64,000 bases of DNA from a bacterium ADurb.Bin236 (lineage in GTDB: Bacteria; UBP15; UBA6099), in contig MWCD01000002.1 in NCBI GenBank assembly GCA_002069885.1, positions 1 through 64,000 on the forward strand, given 5' to 3'. Position 1 is the stretch's first letter; each line of letters opens with the position of its first letter. The notes under the pieces were generated by a model. It did not search any database, was not told the DNA's origin, and was given only the letters and a program-made list of their open reading frames with translations. The translations under genes and the position numbers were made by a program. Positions 53,476 through 60,995 of this stretch are shown piece by piece.

Positions 53476-55368
53476 ATGAAAAAACCGGGATTGGCGTTTA
53501 TGTTGCTTGCGGCTCTCTCGCTTGCGGGGCTTGTCGCTTCAGGATGGATTTTGAAAAAAAGGGTCGCTCACGAGCGCGCCGACAAAACCGTGCAGATCGT
53601 CGTAGATTACCCTTCAATTCTGGCCCTGTCGCCGGACGGCGAATCGGCCCGGCTGGCCGTCGAACGCCTGACCGAAATCGGAGTTTACAGCTTCGGCGTG
53701 TTCGAAACCAGAATCGACGACCTCGTCGGCAACGGGTCGCTGGAAGTGAACACCGTGCCCAAGGGCGGAGCGGGCGGAGGCTGGGAAGCCAAAGTCGCAG
53801 ACCCGAAGGTGTGGGCGCTGGCGTCCTCTTTCTTCGAGGCGCATTTCGGGCCGGGCGCGTGCGACGCCGCCACCATGATCTGCAACATCCCCGCGCTCGG
53901 AGAAAAAAGATCGGATTTCTCTTTCGGCATGCCGGCGACTGAATATGATTTCCGCACGACACCCAGACCGCTGAACACGCCGTTTGAAAAAAGGGAATCC
54001 ATAGCTCTGAAAATGAAAGCGCTCGACGCGGAGAAAGAGCCGTCGGTCGTGATATTCGACGGGTCCGCCGTCATGGGCAGCCCGACTCTGATTGAAGCGG
54101 CCGTGGAGGAGATGAAACGGCGCGAGGGCTGGGCGTTCGGCATGGTGGAAATGACGGCGCAGGAGGGCGCGCGGACGTTCGCGAAGAAACTGCCTGGCAG
54201 AGTGCTCGTGGCGCACAGCATTTCCGCTGAAGAAATCGCCATTACTCCACAGAGAAAAGCGGTGGAGCGGTTCAGGCGCGCGGCCCGCGAGCGCGGCGTG
54301 CGCGTCCTCTACGTCAGGTTCTATTCCAATATGTATGGACAACCCGCCCGGCAGGAAATCGAGCGCAACATAGAGTACGTCGGCAAAATCGCGGACGCGC
54401 TTCGCAAAGACGGCTTCGTCATCGGAAAGGCCGAGCCGCAGATACCGCTCATAATTTCCAAACGGTCGCGCGCGGCGGTGGCGGCGGGCGCGGTGGCGTT
54501 CGTCGGTCTGCTTTGCGCGGTGGCGTTCGGTCTGCCCGCTTGGATGTCTCTGGCAGCCTCTCTCCTGACCCTCGCCGCGATATTCGCCTTGCCCGAAACC
54601 GCCGGGCATTACAGGCAGGTGCTTAAACTCGTTTCTCTGGGAGTCGGCGCTCTCACTCCCGCGCTCGCGGTCGGCGTCGCTTTCCTCGTCGGGTTGAGGT
54701 CGAAGGCCACCCGGTCGGTTCCCGGACTTGGCGAGGCGGTGGCAAGGTGGGCCGCCGCTTGCGCCATCACCCTAGCAGGAGCCGCCTTTGCCGCGGCTCT
54801 GCTTTCCCACAGAGATTTCTTCCTCAGGCTCGACTCTTTTTCCGGCGTAAAAATTGCTCTGCTGGTTCCTCTCATCCTTATCGCGGTTCTCTATCTCAGG
54901 CACACGGGAGAGACGCTCGCGTCTTTTCTGGAATCGCCTGTGAGAAAAGCGGAGGCTGCGGCATGCGCGGTTCTTTTGGTGGTGGTCGCTCTCTATTTGT
55001 TGCGCTCAGGCAACGAAGCGGGCGGAGCCGTCACCTCGGCGGAGGGAGATCTGCGCTCCCGGCTCGAAGGCCTGCTCAGTGTCCGGCCCCGGTTCAAGGA
55101 GTTCGCCATCGGCCATCCCGCCATGTTGCTTATCGGCGTGGCCCCGCTCGCGAAAAAACGCTACGCGGCTCTCGCCCTTCTGTTTTTAGGCGTCATAGGG
55201 CAGGCGAGCATGTTCAACACATTCTGTCATCTCCACACTCCGCTGGAAATCTCTTACATTAGAACAATTCTCGGCATAATAATCGGGTTGATAATCGGCG
55301 TCGGGGCGAGGACCGCCGCTATGATATTTCTTGAGATAGCCGACGTTTTCACGCTGCCCCGGAAATAA
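53476..55368 (+). CDS. DUF5693 family membrane protein
   Basis: 630 residues. After an N-terminal anchor (AFMLLAALSLAGLVASGWIL) comes a soluble part beginning TVQIVVDYPSILAL, with LAVERLTEIGVYSFGVFET and PGRVLVAHSISAEEI. This is the pattern of DUF5693, which in other bacteria is found near polysaccharide and S-layer anchoring genes. From residue 330 on there are about nine membrane helices (for example AAVAAGAVAFVGLLCAVAFG). Function unknown; an envelope polysaccharide role is likely by analogy. 37 bp after the glycosidase gene and probably co-transcribed. Confidence 0.75.
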   Translation: MKKPGLAFMLLAALSLAGLVASGWILKKRVAHERADKTVQIVVDYPSILALSPDGESARLAVERLTEIGVYSFGVFETRIDDLVGNGSLEVNTVPKGGAGGGWEAKVADPKVWALASSFFEAHFGPGACDAATMICNIPALGEKRSDFSFGMPATEYDFRTTPRPLNTPFEKRESIALKMKALDAEKEPSVVIFDGSAVMGSPTLIEAAVEEMKRREGWAFGMVEMTAQEGARTFAKKLPGRVLVAHSISAEEIAITPQRKAVERFRRAARERGVRVLYVRFYSNMYGQPARQEIERNIEYVGKIADALRKDGFVIGKAEPQIPLIISKRSRAAVAAGAVAFVGLLCAVAFGLPAWMSLAASLLTLAAIFALPETAGHYRQVLKLVSLGVGALTPALAVGVAFLVGLRSKATRSVPGLGEAVARWAAACAITLAGAAFAAALLSHRDFFLRLDSFSGVKIALLVPLILIAVLYLRHTGETLASFLESPVRKAEAAACAVLLVVVALYLLRSGNEAGGAVTSAEGDLRSRLEGLLSVRPRFKEFAIGHPAMLLIGVAPLAKKRYAALALLFLGVIGQASMFNTFCHLHTPLEISYIRTILGIIIGLIIGVGARTAAMIFLEIADVFTLPRK

Positions 55369-55445
55369 AACTGGCCTCGCTCAAACTTACGAAATAACTT
55401 GCCTAGCATCAGCGCGAACAAATCGCGTTAATATTTCATGCGCGG

Positions 55446-55474
55446 TTGACAACTGCGCGATATAGCGATATGAT
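55446..55474 (+). promoter_or_regulatory. Near-consensus promoter of the MerR-like regulator
   Basis: TTGACA at 55446-55451 and TATGAT at 55469-55474 with exact 17-bp spacing, the strongest promoter sequence seen in the window. Transcription should start near 55481, inside the palindrome at 55479-55490. Confidence 0.8.
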
Positions 55475-55478
55475 AACT

Positions 55479-55490
55479 GTAAAGGCTTAC
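55479..55490. promoter_or_regulatory. Candidate operator, site 1
   Basis: GTAAAGGCTTAC, with perfect GTAA/TTAC half-sites around AGGC, sits at the predicted transcription start of the MerR-like gene. A 12-bp match with one change (GTAAAGGCATAC) lies at 56054-56065, and neighbouring bases are also shared (AACT before it; ACGC two bases after it). Confidence 0.5.
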
Positions 55491-55510
55491 GACGCAAGGA
55501 GGGTTGTTTT

Positions 55511-56035
55511 ATGTCTAAACCGATAAAAGAATGGCTGACGCAGGAAGAGCTTGAAGCGGAACTTAAACGCGCGGGCGTTGACCTTGCCGAGGAGCGCAGC
55601 AACCGGAACGTGCGCCGCGTTCTTTACTATTACAGGTACAAAGGGCTTATCACGCCGCCCATCCGCAAAATGGTCGGAAAACGCCTCACCCTTTTCTATC
55701 ACAACATCGTGATAAGCGAATTCCTCACGATTCGGCTGCTAAAAGAGAAAGGGAAATCCCTCGACGAAATAGCCGAGTATATGAAGAAGGGGGCGAAGGC
55801 GGAATTCGCATCCGCCGTATGCGACGCCGTGAGGGACGTTGAGGCGCGTTTCGGGTTCGAGCAGAACACCGCCATGATGACCATGTCCGCGCTCAGCAAA
55901 GACGGCCAGTTCATCTACCTGAAAGCGAAGAAGAAAAACCTCAAGGCGATAACAGAAGCCCTCAGGCAGATAGGCTTCGAACCCGAAACGCTCAAGAGCG
56001 AAGATATCGACGAGCTTATGAAATATATGAAATAA
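55511..56035 (+). CDS. MerR-like transcriptional regulator
   Basis: 174 residues, ATG preceded by AAGGAGG. EWLTQEELEAELKRAGVDL begins a winged helix. VRRVLYYYRYKGLITPPIRK plus KRLTLFYHNIVISEFLTIRLLKEKGKSLDEIAEY matches the MerR pattern YYxxxGLIxP....RxY....v..L..I..L...G.sLdeI. The C-terminal 70 residues (FIYLKAKKKNLKAITEALRQIGFEPETL) are not a known ligand domain. A palindrome at its own start and again before the next gene suggests it controls both. Confidence 0.7.
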   Translation: MSKPIKEWLTQEELEAELKRAGVDLAEERSNRNVRRVLYYYRYKGLITPPIRKMVGKRLTLFYHNIVISEFLTIRLLKEKGKSLDEIAEYMKKGAKAEFASAVCDAVRDVEARFGFEQNTAMMTMSALSKDGQFIYLKAKKKNLKAITEALRQIGFEPETLKSEDIDELMKYMK

Positions 56036-56053
56036 ATAATTTGCCACAAAACT

Positions 56054-56065
56054 GTAAAGGCATAC
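56054..56065. promoter_or_regulatory. Candidate operator, site 2
   Basis: GTAAAGGCATAC, one base different from the site at 55479-55490 and embedded in similar flanks (AAACT before, ACGC after). It lies 19 bp after the regulator stop and 37 bp before the tiny ORF that precedes the caspase-like gene. Confidence 0.45.
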
Positions 56066-56101
56066 TACGCGCTAGGGTTTAAAATGCATAACAAGGGGGG
56101 A

Positions 56102-56146
56102 ATGATTATGACAACAGGATTGCTGGGGCACATCGGATTGAAATAG
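56102..56146 (+). CDS. Possible 14-residue leader ORF
   Basis: ATG 56102 to TAG 56144-56146 encodes MIMTTGLLGHIGLK, with AAGGGGGG directly upstream. Its stop codon overlaps the ribosome site (TAGGAGG) of the following gene, a layout typical of translational coupling. It may be a coupling leader and not a functional peptide. Confidence 0.35.
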   Translation: MIMTTGLLGHIGLK

Positions 56147-56158
56147 GAGGATATAATT

Positions 56159-56887
56159 ATGAGTAAAATGAAAAATGCTTTAGAAGACTATATATTTAGC
56201 GGCGTTGACGCAAAAGAACTCGATCGCAAAGAAGATATGTTTGAGCGATATATTTGCGATGAACAGCATGATAATTATTTGCGTGATATTCAGCGAATGC
56301 CGATGCGTTCAAGAGCGTCAAGAACATTTCTTATATTTGTTTTTGAGGACAAAAACAATGCGTTTATCTATCCTGCCCAAGCTTTAAGGAGGAGAATCAG
56401 AAGAGGCGATTACGATTTCAATCCCTCATTAGATCAAGTTCGCTTAATAGACGCGCACAATATTAGAGATGTTAATGACGCTTTAGTGAATAATAGAAAC
56501 ATATTCGCGATTTTTATTTACGGACACAGCTTTGGAGGGAGCGCGGGCATTGGAATCAGCGACCGCCGGCATGAAAGGTATAATATTGCTTATAGTAAAA
56601 ACATGAAAAGAAGTATTCCGGTGAACAAGCTGCACAAAGCAAATGTTCTTCCGGATGGGTTCATCCATCTATACTCGTGTAATGCAATCAGTGATTCAGG
56701 AAGTGACATTGCTCATGCAATGGCAAATCACTTCGGAGTTAAGGTATGGGCAAGTAAATCAGGGGTAAGCTTATGGCCTCCTTTTGTTCGGGTGGAAAAT
56801 AAAAGAGGCGTATATGTCAATCCAAGTCAACGGTTGTTTGATAAAACGACAGGTTTCGATTGGGCGTTGCCGAAGACAAAAGAGTGA
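56159..56887 (+). CDS. Caspase-fold-like protein with His/Cys pair
   Basis: 242 residues, AGGAGG upstream. A beta strand ends in FAIFIYGHSFGGSAGIG, and about 45 residues later another ends in FIHLYSCNAISDSGSDIAHAM followed by FGVKVWASKSG. This GH(S)...G and SCN pair, with IAxxxAxxxxVxVxAS after it, is the layout I know from caspase-like cysteine peptidase domains (C25/C80/DUF4347-type) in bacterial adhesins and toxins: His and Cys would be the catalytic dyad. No signal peptide. AT-rich relative to most of the window and placed beside a regulator sharing a candidate operator. Assignment is by pattern only. Confidence 0.5.
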   Translation: MSKMKNALEDYIFSGVDAKELDRKEDMFERYICDEQHDNYLRDIQRMPMRSRASRTFLIFVFEDKNNAFIYPAQALRRRIRRGDYDFNPSLDQVRLIDAHNIRDVNDALVNNRNIFAIFIYGHSFGGSAGIGISDRRHERYNIAYSKNMKRSIPVNKLHKANVLPDGFIHLYSCNAISDSGSDIAHAMANHFGVKVWASKSGVSLWPPFVRVENKRGVYVNPSQRLFDKTTGFDWALPKTKE

Positions 56888-56912
56888 TATACTGTTTCCG
56901 AACAGGTGAACG

Positions 56913-57644
56913 ATGGCGACAGACGCGCAAATAGAAGCTCTTGTCAAAGCTATCTGCGTATTTCTGCTTTGCGGCGGGGTTATCCTCTATGTGCGCTCTT
57001 CTAAAGACGCGACGACAGGCTTGTTGGGCAGAATCACTGGAGGCGCAGGTTGCTTAATAGGATCAGTTTGCATAATCGCTAGCTATTGCATGATCAGCTC
57101 TCTTTATATTGCGATGGTTGTTTCGCTGTTCGTTTATTTGCCCGCCTGCGGAGTATTATTGATGCGTGGCAAAACAAAAGCGTTCAGAATAATAGCGGCG
57201 CTCTATTTTACAGCGTTCTTATTGTTAGCGGGTTGCGCGACGGCGGTTGCTCGCAAGAACTTTGCTGAAGCGTCTCTTAAGCATCATTTTGGACAATGCG
57301 CAAAGGCGCTATACCCACTTGAAACATTGCAAAAGGAGCATTACGAAGAATACGGCGCATACGCCGGCGGCCTTGATCAGCTTTATGAACGCGCCCAAAA
57401 ACTTTGCCCGACAAACGAATATTATTGCAACCTCTCAGAACAAGAGTTGAAAGACGCATGCAGAAGCGTCAGCTTATCATTGGCAGAAGATGGCGGATAC
57501 AAATTAGAAGCAAGAACTAAGGACAGGACGAACTGCAATATCATCATCACTCCGGAAGGAATTAACAGATGGCATCATTGGGAGTGCAAGAGCAACAAAC
57601 GGATTCGCGACGAAGAGAATACGGATGCAAACAGAAAGCATTGA
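56913..57644 (+). CDS. Membrane protein with pilin-like C-terminal domain
   Basis: 243 residues, 25 bp after the caspase-like gene. Four hydrophobic helices in residues 8-115 (AICVFLLCGGVILYVR, GAGCLIGSVCIIASYCM, YIAMVVSLFVYLPACGVLL, IAALYFTAFLLLAGCATAV). The soluble part (LYPLETLQKEHYEEYGAYAGGLDQL, then GGYKLEARTKDRTNCNIIITPEG) resembles the globular domain of type IV pilins and pseudopilins, which have the same Y-x-E-x-G-x-Y and late G-Y-x-L-x-A pattern. The usual pilin leader is missing, so this would be a rearranged form. Cysteines in the soluble part could pair. Confidence 0.5.
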   Translation: MATDAQIEALVKAICVFLLCGGVILYVRSSKDATTGLLGRITGGAGCLIGSVCIIASYCMISSLYIAMVVSLFVYLPACGVLLMRGKTKAFRIIAALYFTAFLLLAGCATAVARKNFAEASLKHHFGQCAKALYPLETLQKEHYEEYGAYAGGLDQLYERAQKLCPTNEYYCNLSEQELKDACRSVSLSLAEDGGYKLEARTKDRTNCNIIITPEGINRWHHWECKSNKRIRDEENTDANRKH

Positions 57645-57950
57645 CCCGCAAATTACGCCGGCTCCGGCTGAAACAACAAACCGCACATGCCGGTTTTCGC
57701 CATCAGCGAACGGGGAAATATTTAGAAGAATGTTTTCCACGCAAATCCATAGAAGATAAAGGATGTTCAAACATTGAACAGTCAAAAGAGAAACTTTTAC
57801 TACGATATTTGTTTTGGCGCAGGCCGGAATCACAGAATGCTGCAGATATATTTGGCGGATTTCTTAATAAACAATAAATCATGGCGATATTTGATCGAAC
57901 AGCATTGATAGAAAGAATTCAAATATGGATTCACGGAAAAGCATTATTGA
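57645..57950. other. Gap without a convincing gene
   Basis: 306 AT-rich bases between the pilin-like and dockerin genes. An ORF at 57569-57877 overlaps the end of the pilin-like gene in another frame and its product has no family look. No clear promoter or hairpin was found. Confidence 0.4.
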
Positions 57951-58778
57951 ATGCTTGTTATAAACTCCAGTCAACCCAAAACATCCCAATTTAAAGCTCC
58001 GGATGCGTTGGCGCGAGATTCAGCGGTGGGACACGTTTTGTTTTTGTTTGCGAAAAATAAGCCAATATATGATAAAATAACTATTAGCAACTATTACGAA
58101 CATGACAACAACTACGCAATAATTTTGCGGCGGTGCCGCTCAAAAACAGGCGGTGGATACATCAAACGACATAAAAGCCTGATAAGAGCAATAAAAACCA
58201 TCATTTTGTATGGATATGGCGTTTTGTGGGGCGAAGAGCATTCTCGCACAGACACGAATAAGGACGGAAAGATAAGCATGCATGAGTTGCAATTTTTGAA
58301 AGCTGCTTTTACGCGTAGCGTGTATGATGCAACAAATGCGGAATGGAATTATTGTATTGTCGATAAAAAAAGAGAGGGTTGCGAAAACACTGCGCCTTTC
58401 AATCCGTCGGATGACCTTGTTAATGCAAAGAAGTGTTGCAGGAGCAAGGAAACCGATCCGTTGGGTTTCATTAAGTATTCCGACGCTGATTGGAACAATG
58501 ACGGAAAGGTGAGCGTTGCTGATCTTGGGCCGTTGAAGAGGAATTTCGGACTTGATTGCGGGCCGAGAGCCAAGAAAGACGTCTTGCGCGGCGTATTACC
58601 AGAAGAGATGCGCGGGATGGCGCGGCTGGACTTCAACGAAGACGGCGTCATCGACTTTAAGGACGAGGAACTGATGGAACTCGGGAAAGATAGATGCGAA
58701 TATTTAGATTTTAAAGAAACATGTCTTGTCTGCGATGATGATGCGTCGCCGACAAGCTATACGGATTGTTTGCCATGA
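57951..58778 (+). CDS. Dockerin/EF-hand-type calcium-binding protein
   Basis: 275 residues as read, start uncertain: there is no signal peptide at the ATG, and the first 90 residues look unlike a protein domain, so a frameshift or later start is possible. Three calcium loops are clear: TDTNKDGKISMHELQFLKAAF, DADWNNDGKVSVADLGPLKRNF and LDFNEDGVIDFKDEELM. The last two form a dockerin-like duplicated segment (DxNxDGxVxxxDL). Dockerins bind cohesin modules to assemble extracellular complexes. The 3' 200 bp recurs almost unchanged at 60686 and 62868. Its stop overlaps the next gene (ATGA). Confidence 0.7.
   Translation: MLVINSSQPKTSQFKAPDALARDSAVGHVLFLFAKNKPIYDKITISNYYEHDNNYAIILRRCRSKTGGGYIKRHKSLIRAIKTIILYGYGVLWGEEHSRTDTNKDGKISMHELQFLKAAFTRSVYDATNAEWNYCIVDKKREGCENTAPFNPSDDLVNAKKCCRSKETDPLGFIKYSDADWNNDGKVSVADLGPLKRNFGLDCGPRAKKDVLRGVLPEEMRGMARLDFNEDGVIDFKDEELMELGKDRCEYLDFKETCLVCDDDASPTSYTDCLP
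58500..58697 (+). repeat. Dockerin DNA block, copy 1
   Basis: About 198 bp, from GACGGAAAGGTGAGC to GATAGATGCG, nearly identical to 60686-60882 (I see one difference, GGG versus GGA before AAAG) and close to 62868-63059. Confidence 0.85.
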
Positions 58779-60574
58779 GTACAGGGATGAAAAGATATAA
58801 AGAAATGAACAAATGCATAAAAAGCATATTTCTAGGAGTCATCGGCATATTATCAATGTCAATGTCAATGACTTCCTGTGGCGGGGGGCTTATGCCGCAG
58901 CCGCCTCAGCTTGTTATGTATGGCGATATGGATGGCTATGTTTTTATGCCATACGGGAGTTCAGCGACGAGGATCGCCAATGATGTGATAGCGACTAAAC
59001 CGGCGAAAGACGCTGTTGTAAGCGCCACATGCGGAGACACTGTTAAAAGCGCGGCGACGAATGCAGATGGCTATTTTTATATACAGAAATTGCCTGTTGC
59101 TTCATGTTTAGTTGAAATCAGCTTAAATGGATTCACAAAAGTTCCTTATCAGATAAGCGTGACCACGAATCAAACAGTGAGAGTTGGAGGCGCGCAAGGA
59201 ACAACGATGACGCCGATAACACATGGCGTGATAAGGGTGACGTCGAATGTGGCGGGCGGAGTAATAGTGTTGGATGGAGAACTCACGGATGTGATCATGC
59301 CATCTGATTTGTATTGTGATTTCCCATATGTGCAACCCGGGAACCATACAATCGGAATAACAAAGGAAGGGTTTGAATCTGTAAGTCCGGTTGAAGTGGA
59401 GGTTTTATCGGGAAGCATTGCAAGTGTGGAAATACGAATGACGCCGATAGGTAACAGGCCTCCCGTGGCGAATGCCGGCGCGGGCGGAAAGTGGTTGGCG
59501 GGTTATAAACATGAGAACTATAGGTGGGATGGAGATGTGGTTGTATATGATCTTATTCCAATTAGCTATGCGCTTGACGGAAGCGCAAGCTCCGATCTTG
59601 ACGGAGATGAACTGACGTACATATGGGAACAAGTTGAAGGACCGATCATTGAAATAAAGGATATGACATCAAGCATCGCCACATTCACCCCGATTGAAGC
59701 AGGAGTATATAAATTTAACCTTCGCGTCAATGATAGATATCATGACAGCGTAAGCGACGATATCGATGTGGAAATTGCAAAAATCGGCGGCAAAATCGTT
59801 TACACATCAACTTTGTATCAAAAAAGCAGCGACATATTCAAAGTAAATGCGGACGGAACAGGGTTTGAACGACTGACGACCGACGACGCGTTCGACGGAT
59901 GGCCTCGATGGTCGCCGGACGGGACGCAGATAGTGTATTTCAGCAACAGGGACGGGAACGCAGAGATATACAAGATGAATGCGGACGGAAGCGGTCAGAC
60001 TAGGCTGACGGACAATGCGGCGTATGACGGGGTTCCGGACTGGTGCGCTGACAACAAGATTTATTTCACATCAGACAGGGATGGCAATAAGGAAATATAT
60101 TCGATGAATTCTGACGGGAGCAATCAACAAAGGCTCACAGTAAACACTCGTAAAGACACAGGAGTGGCGTGCTCGGCTGACGCGAGCAAATTGCTGTATA
60201 TGAGGGTCTACGGCGGAGATAACTATGAAGTGATGATAATGGACACAGACGGCGGCAATGAAGCAAGGCTGACAGATGACACAAAGGTGCATTCTTTTGT
60301 CAATTGGACTCCCGACGGGAGAATATTATATACGACAGCGGATTCTCTTGGCGGAGAGGACAAATTGTATGTGATGAACGCTGACGGGACTAACAAGCAA
60401 ATATGGAATGTTCCTGCGGGAGAGAACGACATAGAAGATGCGGTAATGACGGATGATGGCAACTTTATATTCTATGTTAAAGATTTGTTTATTCACGTTA
60501 TGTATTCGGACGGTAGCGCGAATCTGAATCTTGGAGTTTACGGCGCTGTGCTTGACTACCATCCCGGTCCGTGA
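58775..60574 (+). CDS. Lipoprotein with PEGA, PKD and TolB-type propeller domains (paralogue 1)
   Basis: About 599 residues from the ATG at 58775 (overlapping the upstream stop) or 595 from the ATG at 58787. A lipobox, MSMTSC then GGG, marks a lipoprotein. Domain order: a carboxypeptidase-regulatory-like beta sandwich (AVVSATCGDTVKSAATNADGYFY), a PEGA-like repeat (GGVIVLDGELTDVIMP), a PKD domain (PPVANAGAGGKW, LDGSASSDLDGDELTYIWEQ) and a C-terminal beta-propeller of about six TolB/WD40-like units (NADGTGFERLTTDD, PRWSPDGTQIVYFSNRDGN). Likely an outer-surface binding protein. A divergent tandem copy follows at 60996. Confidence 0.85.
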   Translation: MSTGMKRYKEMNKCIKSIFLGVIGILSMSMSMTSCGGGLMPQPPQLVMYGDMDGYVFMPYGSSATRIANDVIATKPAKDAVVSATCGDTVKSAATNADGYFYIQKLPVASCLVEISLNGFTKVPYQISVTTNQTVRVGGAQGTTMTPITHGVIRVTSNVAGGVIVLDGELTDVIMPSDLYCDFPYVQPGNHTIGITKEGFESVSPVEVEVLSGSIASVEIRMTPIGNRPPVANAGAGGKWLAGYKHENYRWDGDVVVYDLIPISYALDGSASSDLDGDELTYIWEQVEGPIIEIKDMTSSIATFTPIEAGVYKFNLRVNDRYHDSVSDDIDVEIAKIGGKIVYTSTLYQKSSDIFKVNADGTGFERLTTDDAFDGWPRWSPDGTQIVYFSNRDGNAEIYKMNADGSGQTRLTDNAAYDGVPDWCADNKIYFTSDRDGNKEIYSMNSDGSNQQRLTVNTRKDTGVACSADASKLLYMRVYGGDNYEVMIMDTDGGNEARLTDDTKVHSFVNWTPDGRILYTTADSLGGEDKLYVMNADGTNKQIWNVPAGENDIEDAVMTDDGNFIFYVKDLFIHVMYSDGSANLNLGVYGAVLDYHPGP

Positions 60575-60882
60575 GGGAGCGGGGGGAGATGGGGAAAGAG
60601 TATGGAAATAAAACATAAGCATTAAGCGGACGAATGAGGGGAGATTGTGAAAAAAAGGAGTTGAAGGCCAAGACGGCGATCAGGACGGAAAGGTGAGCGT
60701 TGCTGATCTTGGGCCGTTGAAGAGGAATTTCGGACTTGATTGCGGGCCGAGAGCCAAGAAAGACGTCTTGCGCGGCGTATTACCAGAAGAGATGCGCGGG
60801 ATGGCGCGGCTGGACTTCAACGAAGACGGCGTCATCGACTTTAAGGACGAGGAACTGATGGAACTCGGAAAAGATAGATGCG
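60562..60882 (+). repeat. Tandem-duplication block, copy 2
   Basis: Direct repeat with 62723-63059. Similarity runs from the last codons of the lipoprotein gene (CCGTGAGGGAGCGGGG) through a conserved spacer to the end of the dockerin segment. The 2.18-kb distance between copies is the length of the dockerin plus lipoprotein unit. Confidence 0.8.
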
Positions 60883-60980
60883 GACATATTCAAAGCAAAC
60901 CCGGAGGCGGTTGTCTAGTCTGCGATGATGATGATGATGGGACACCGGAGATTGATCCTTGTGTAACAAATGCAAACTGA
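60651..60980 (+). pseudogene. Dockerin segment without a start (fragment)
   Basis: An open frame of 109 codons after a TGA at 60648-60650. It reads GQDGDQDGKVSVADLGPLKR, then the same dockerin pair as in the gene at 57951, and a new Cys/Asp-rich tail (CLVCDDDDDGTPEID). There is no ATG. The GTG at 60693 lies inside the calcium loop and lacks a ribosome site; the AAAGGAG at 60654-60660 faces a TTG in another frame. I read it as a truncated copy left by tandem duplication. Confidence 0.65.
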
Positions 60981-60995
60981 GAAGGTAAAGACGCG

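Noticed and set aside
57569-57877. Plus-strand ORF of 102 codons
   Set aside because: Overlaps the end of the pilin-like gene in another frame, basic low-quality sequence, no ribosome site.
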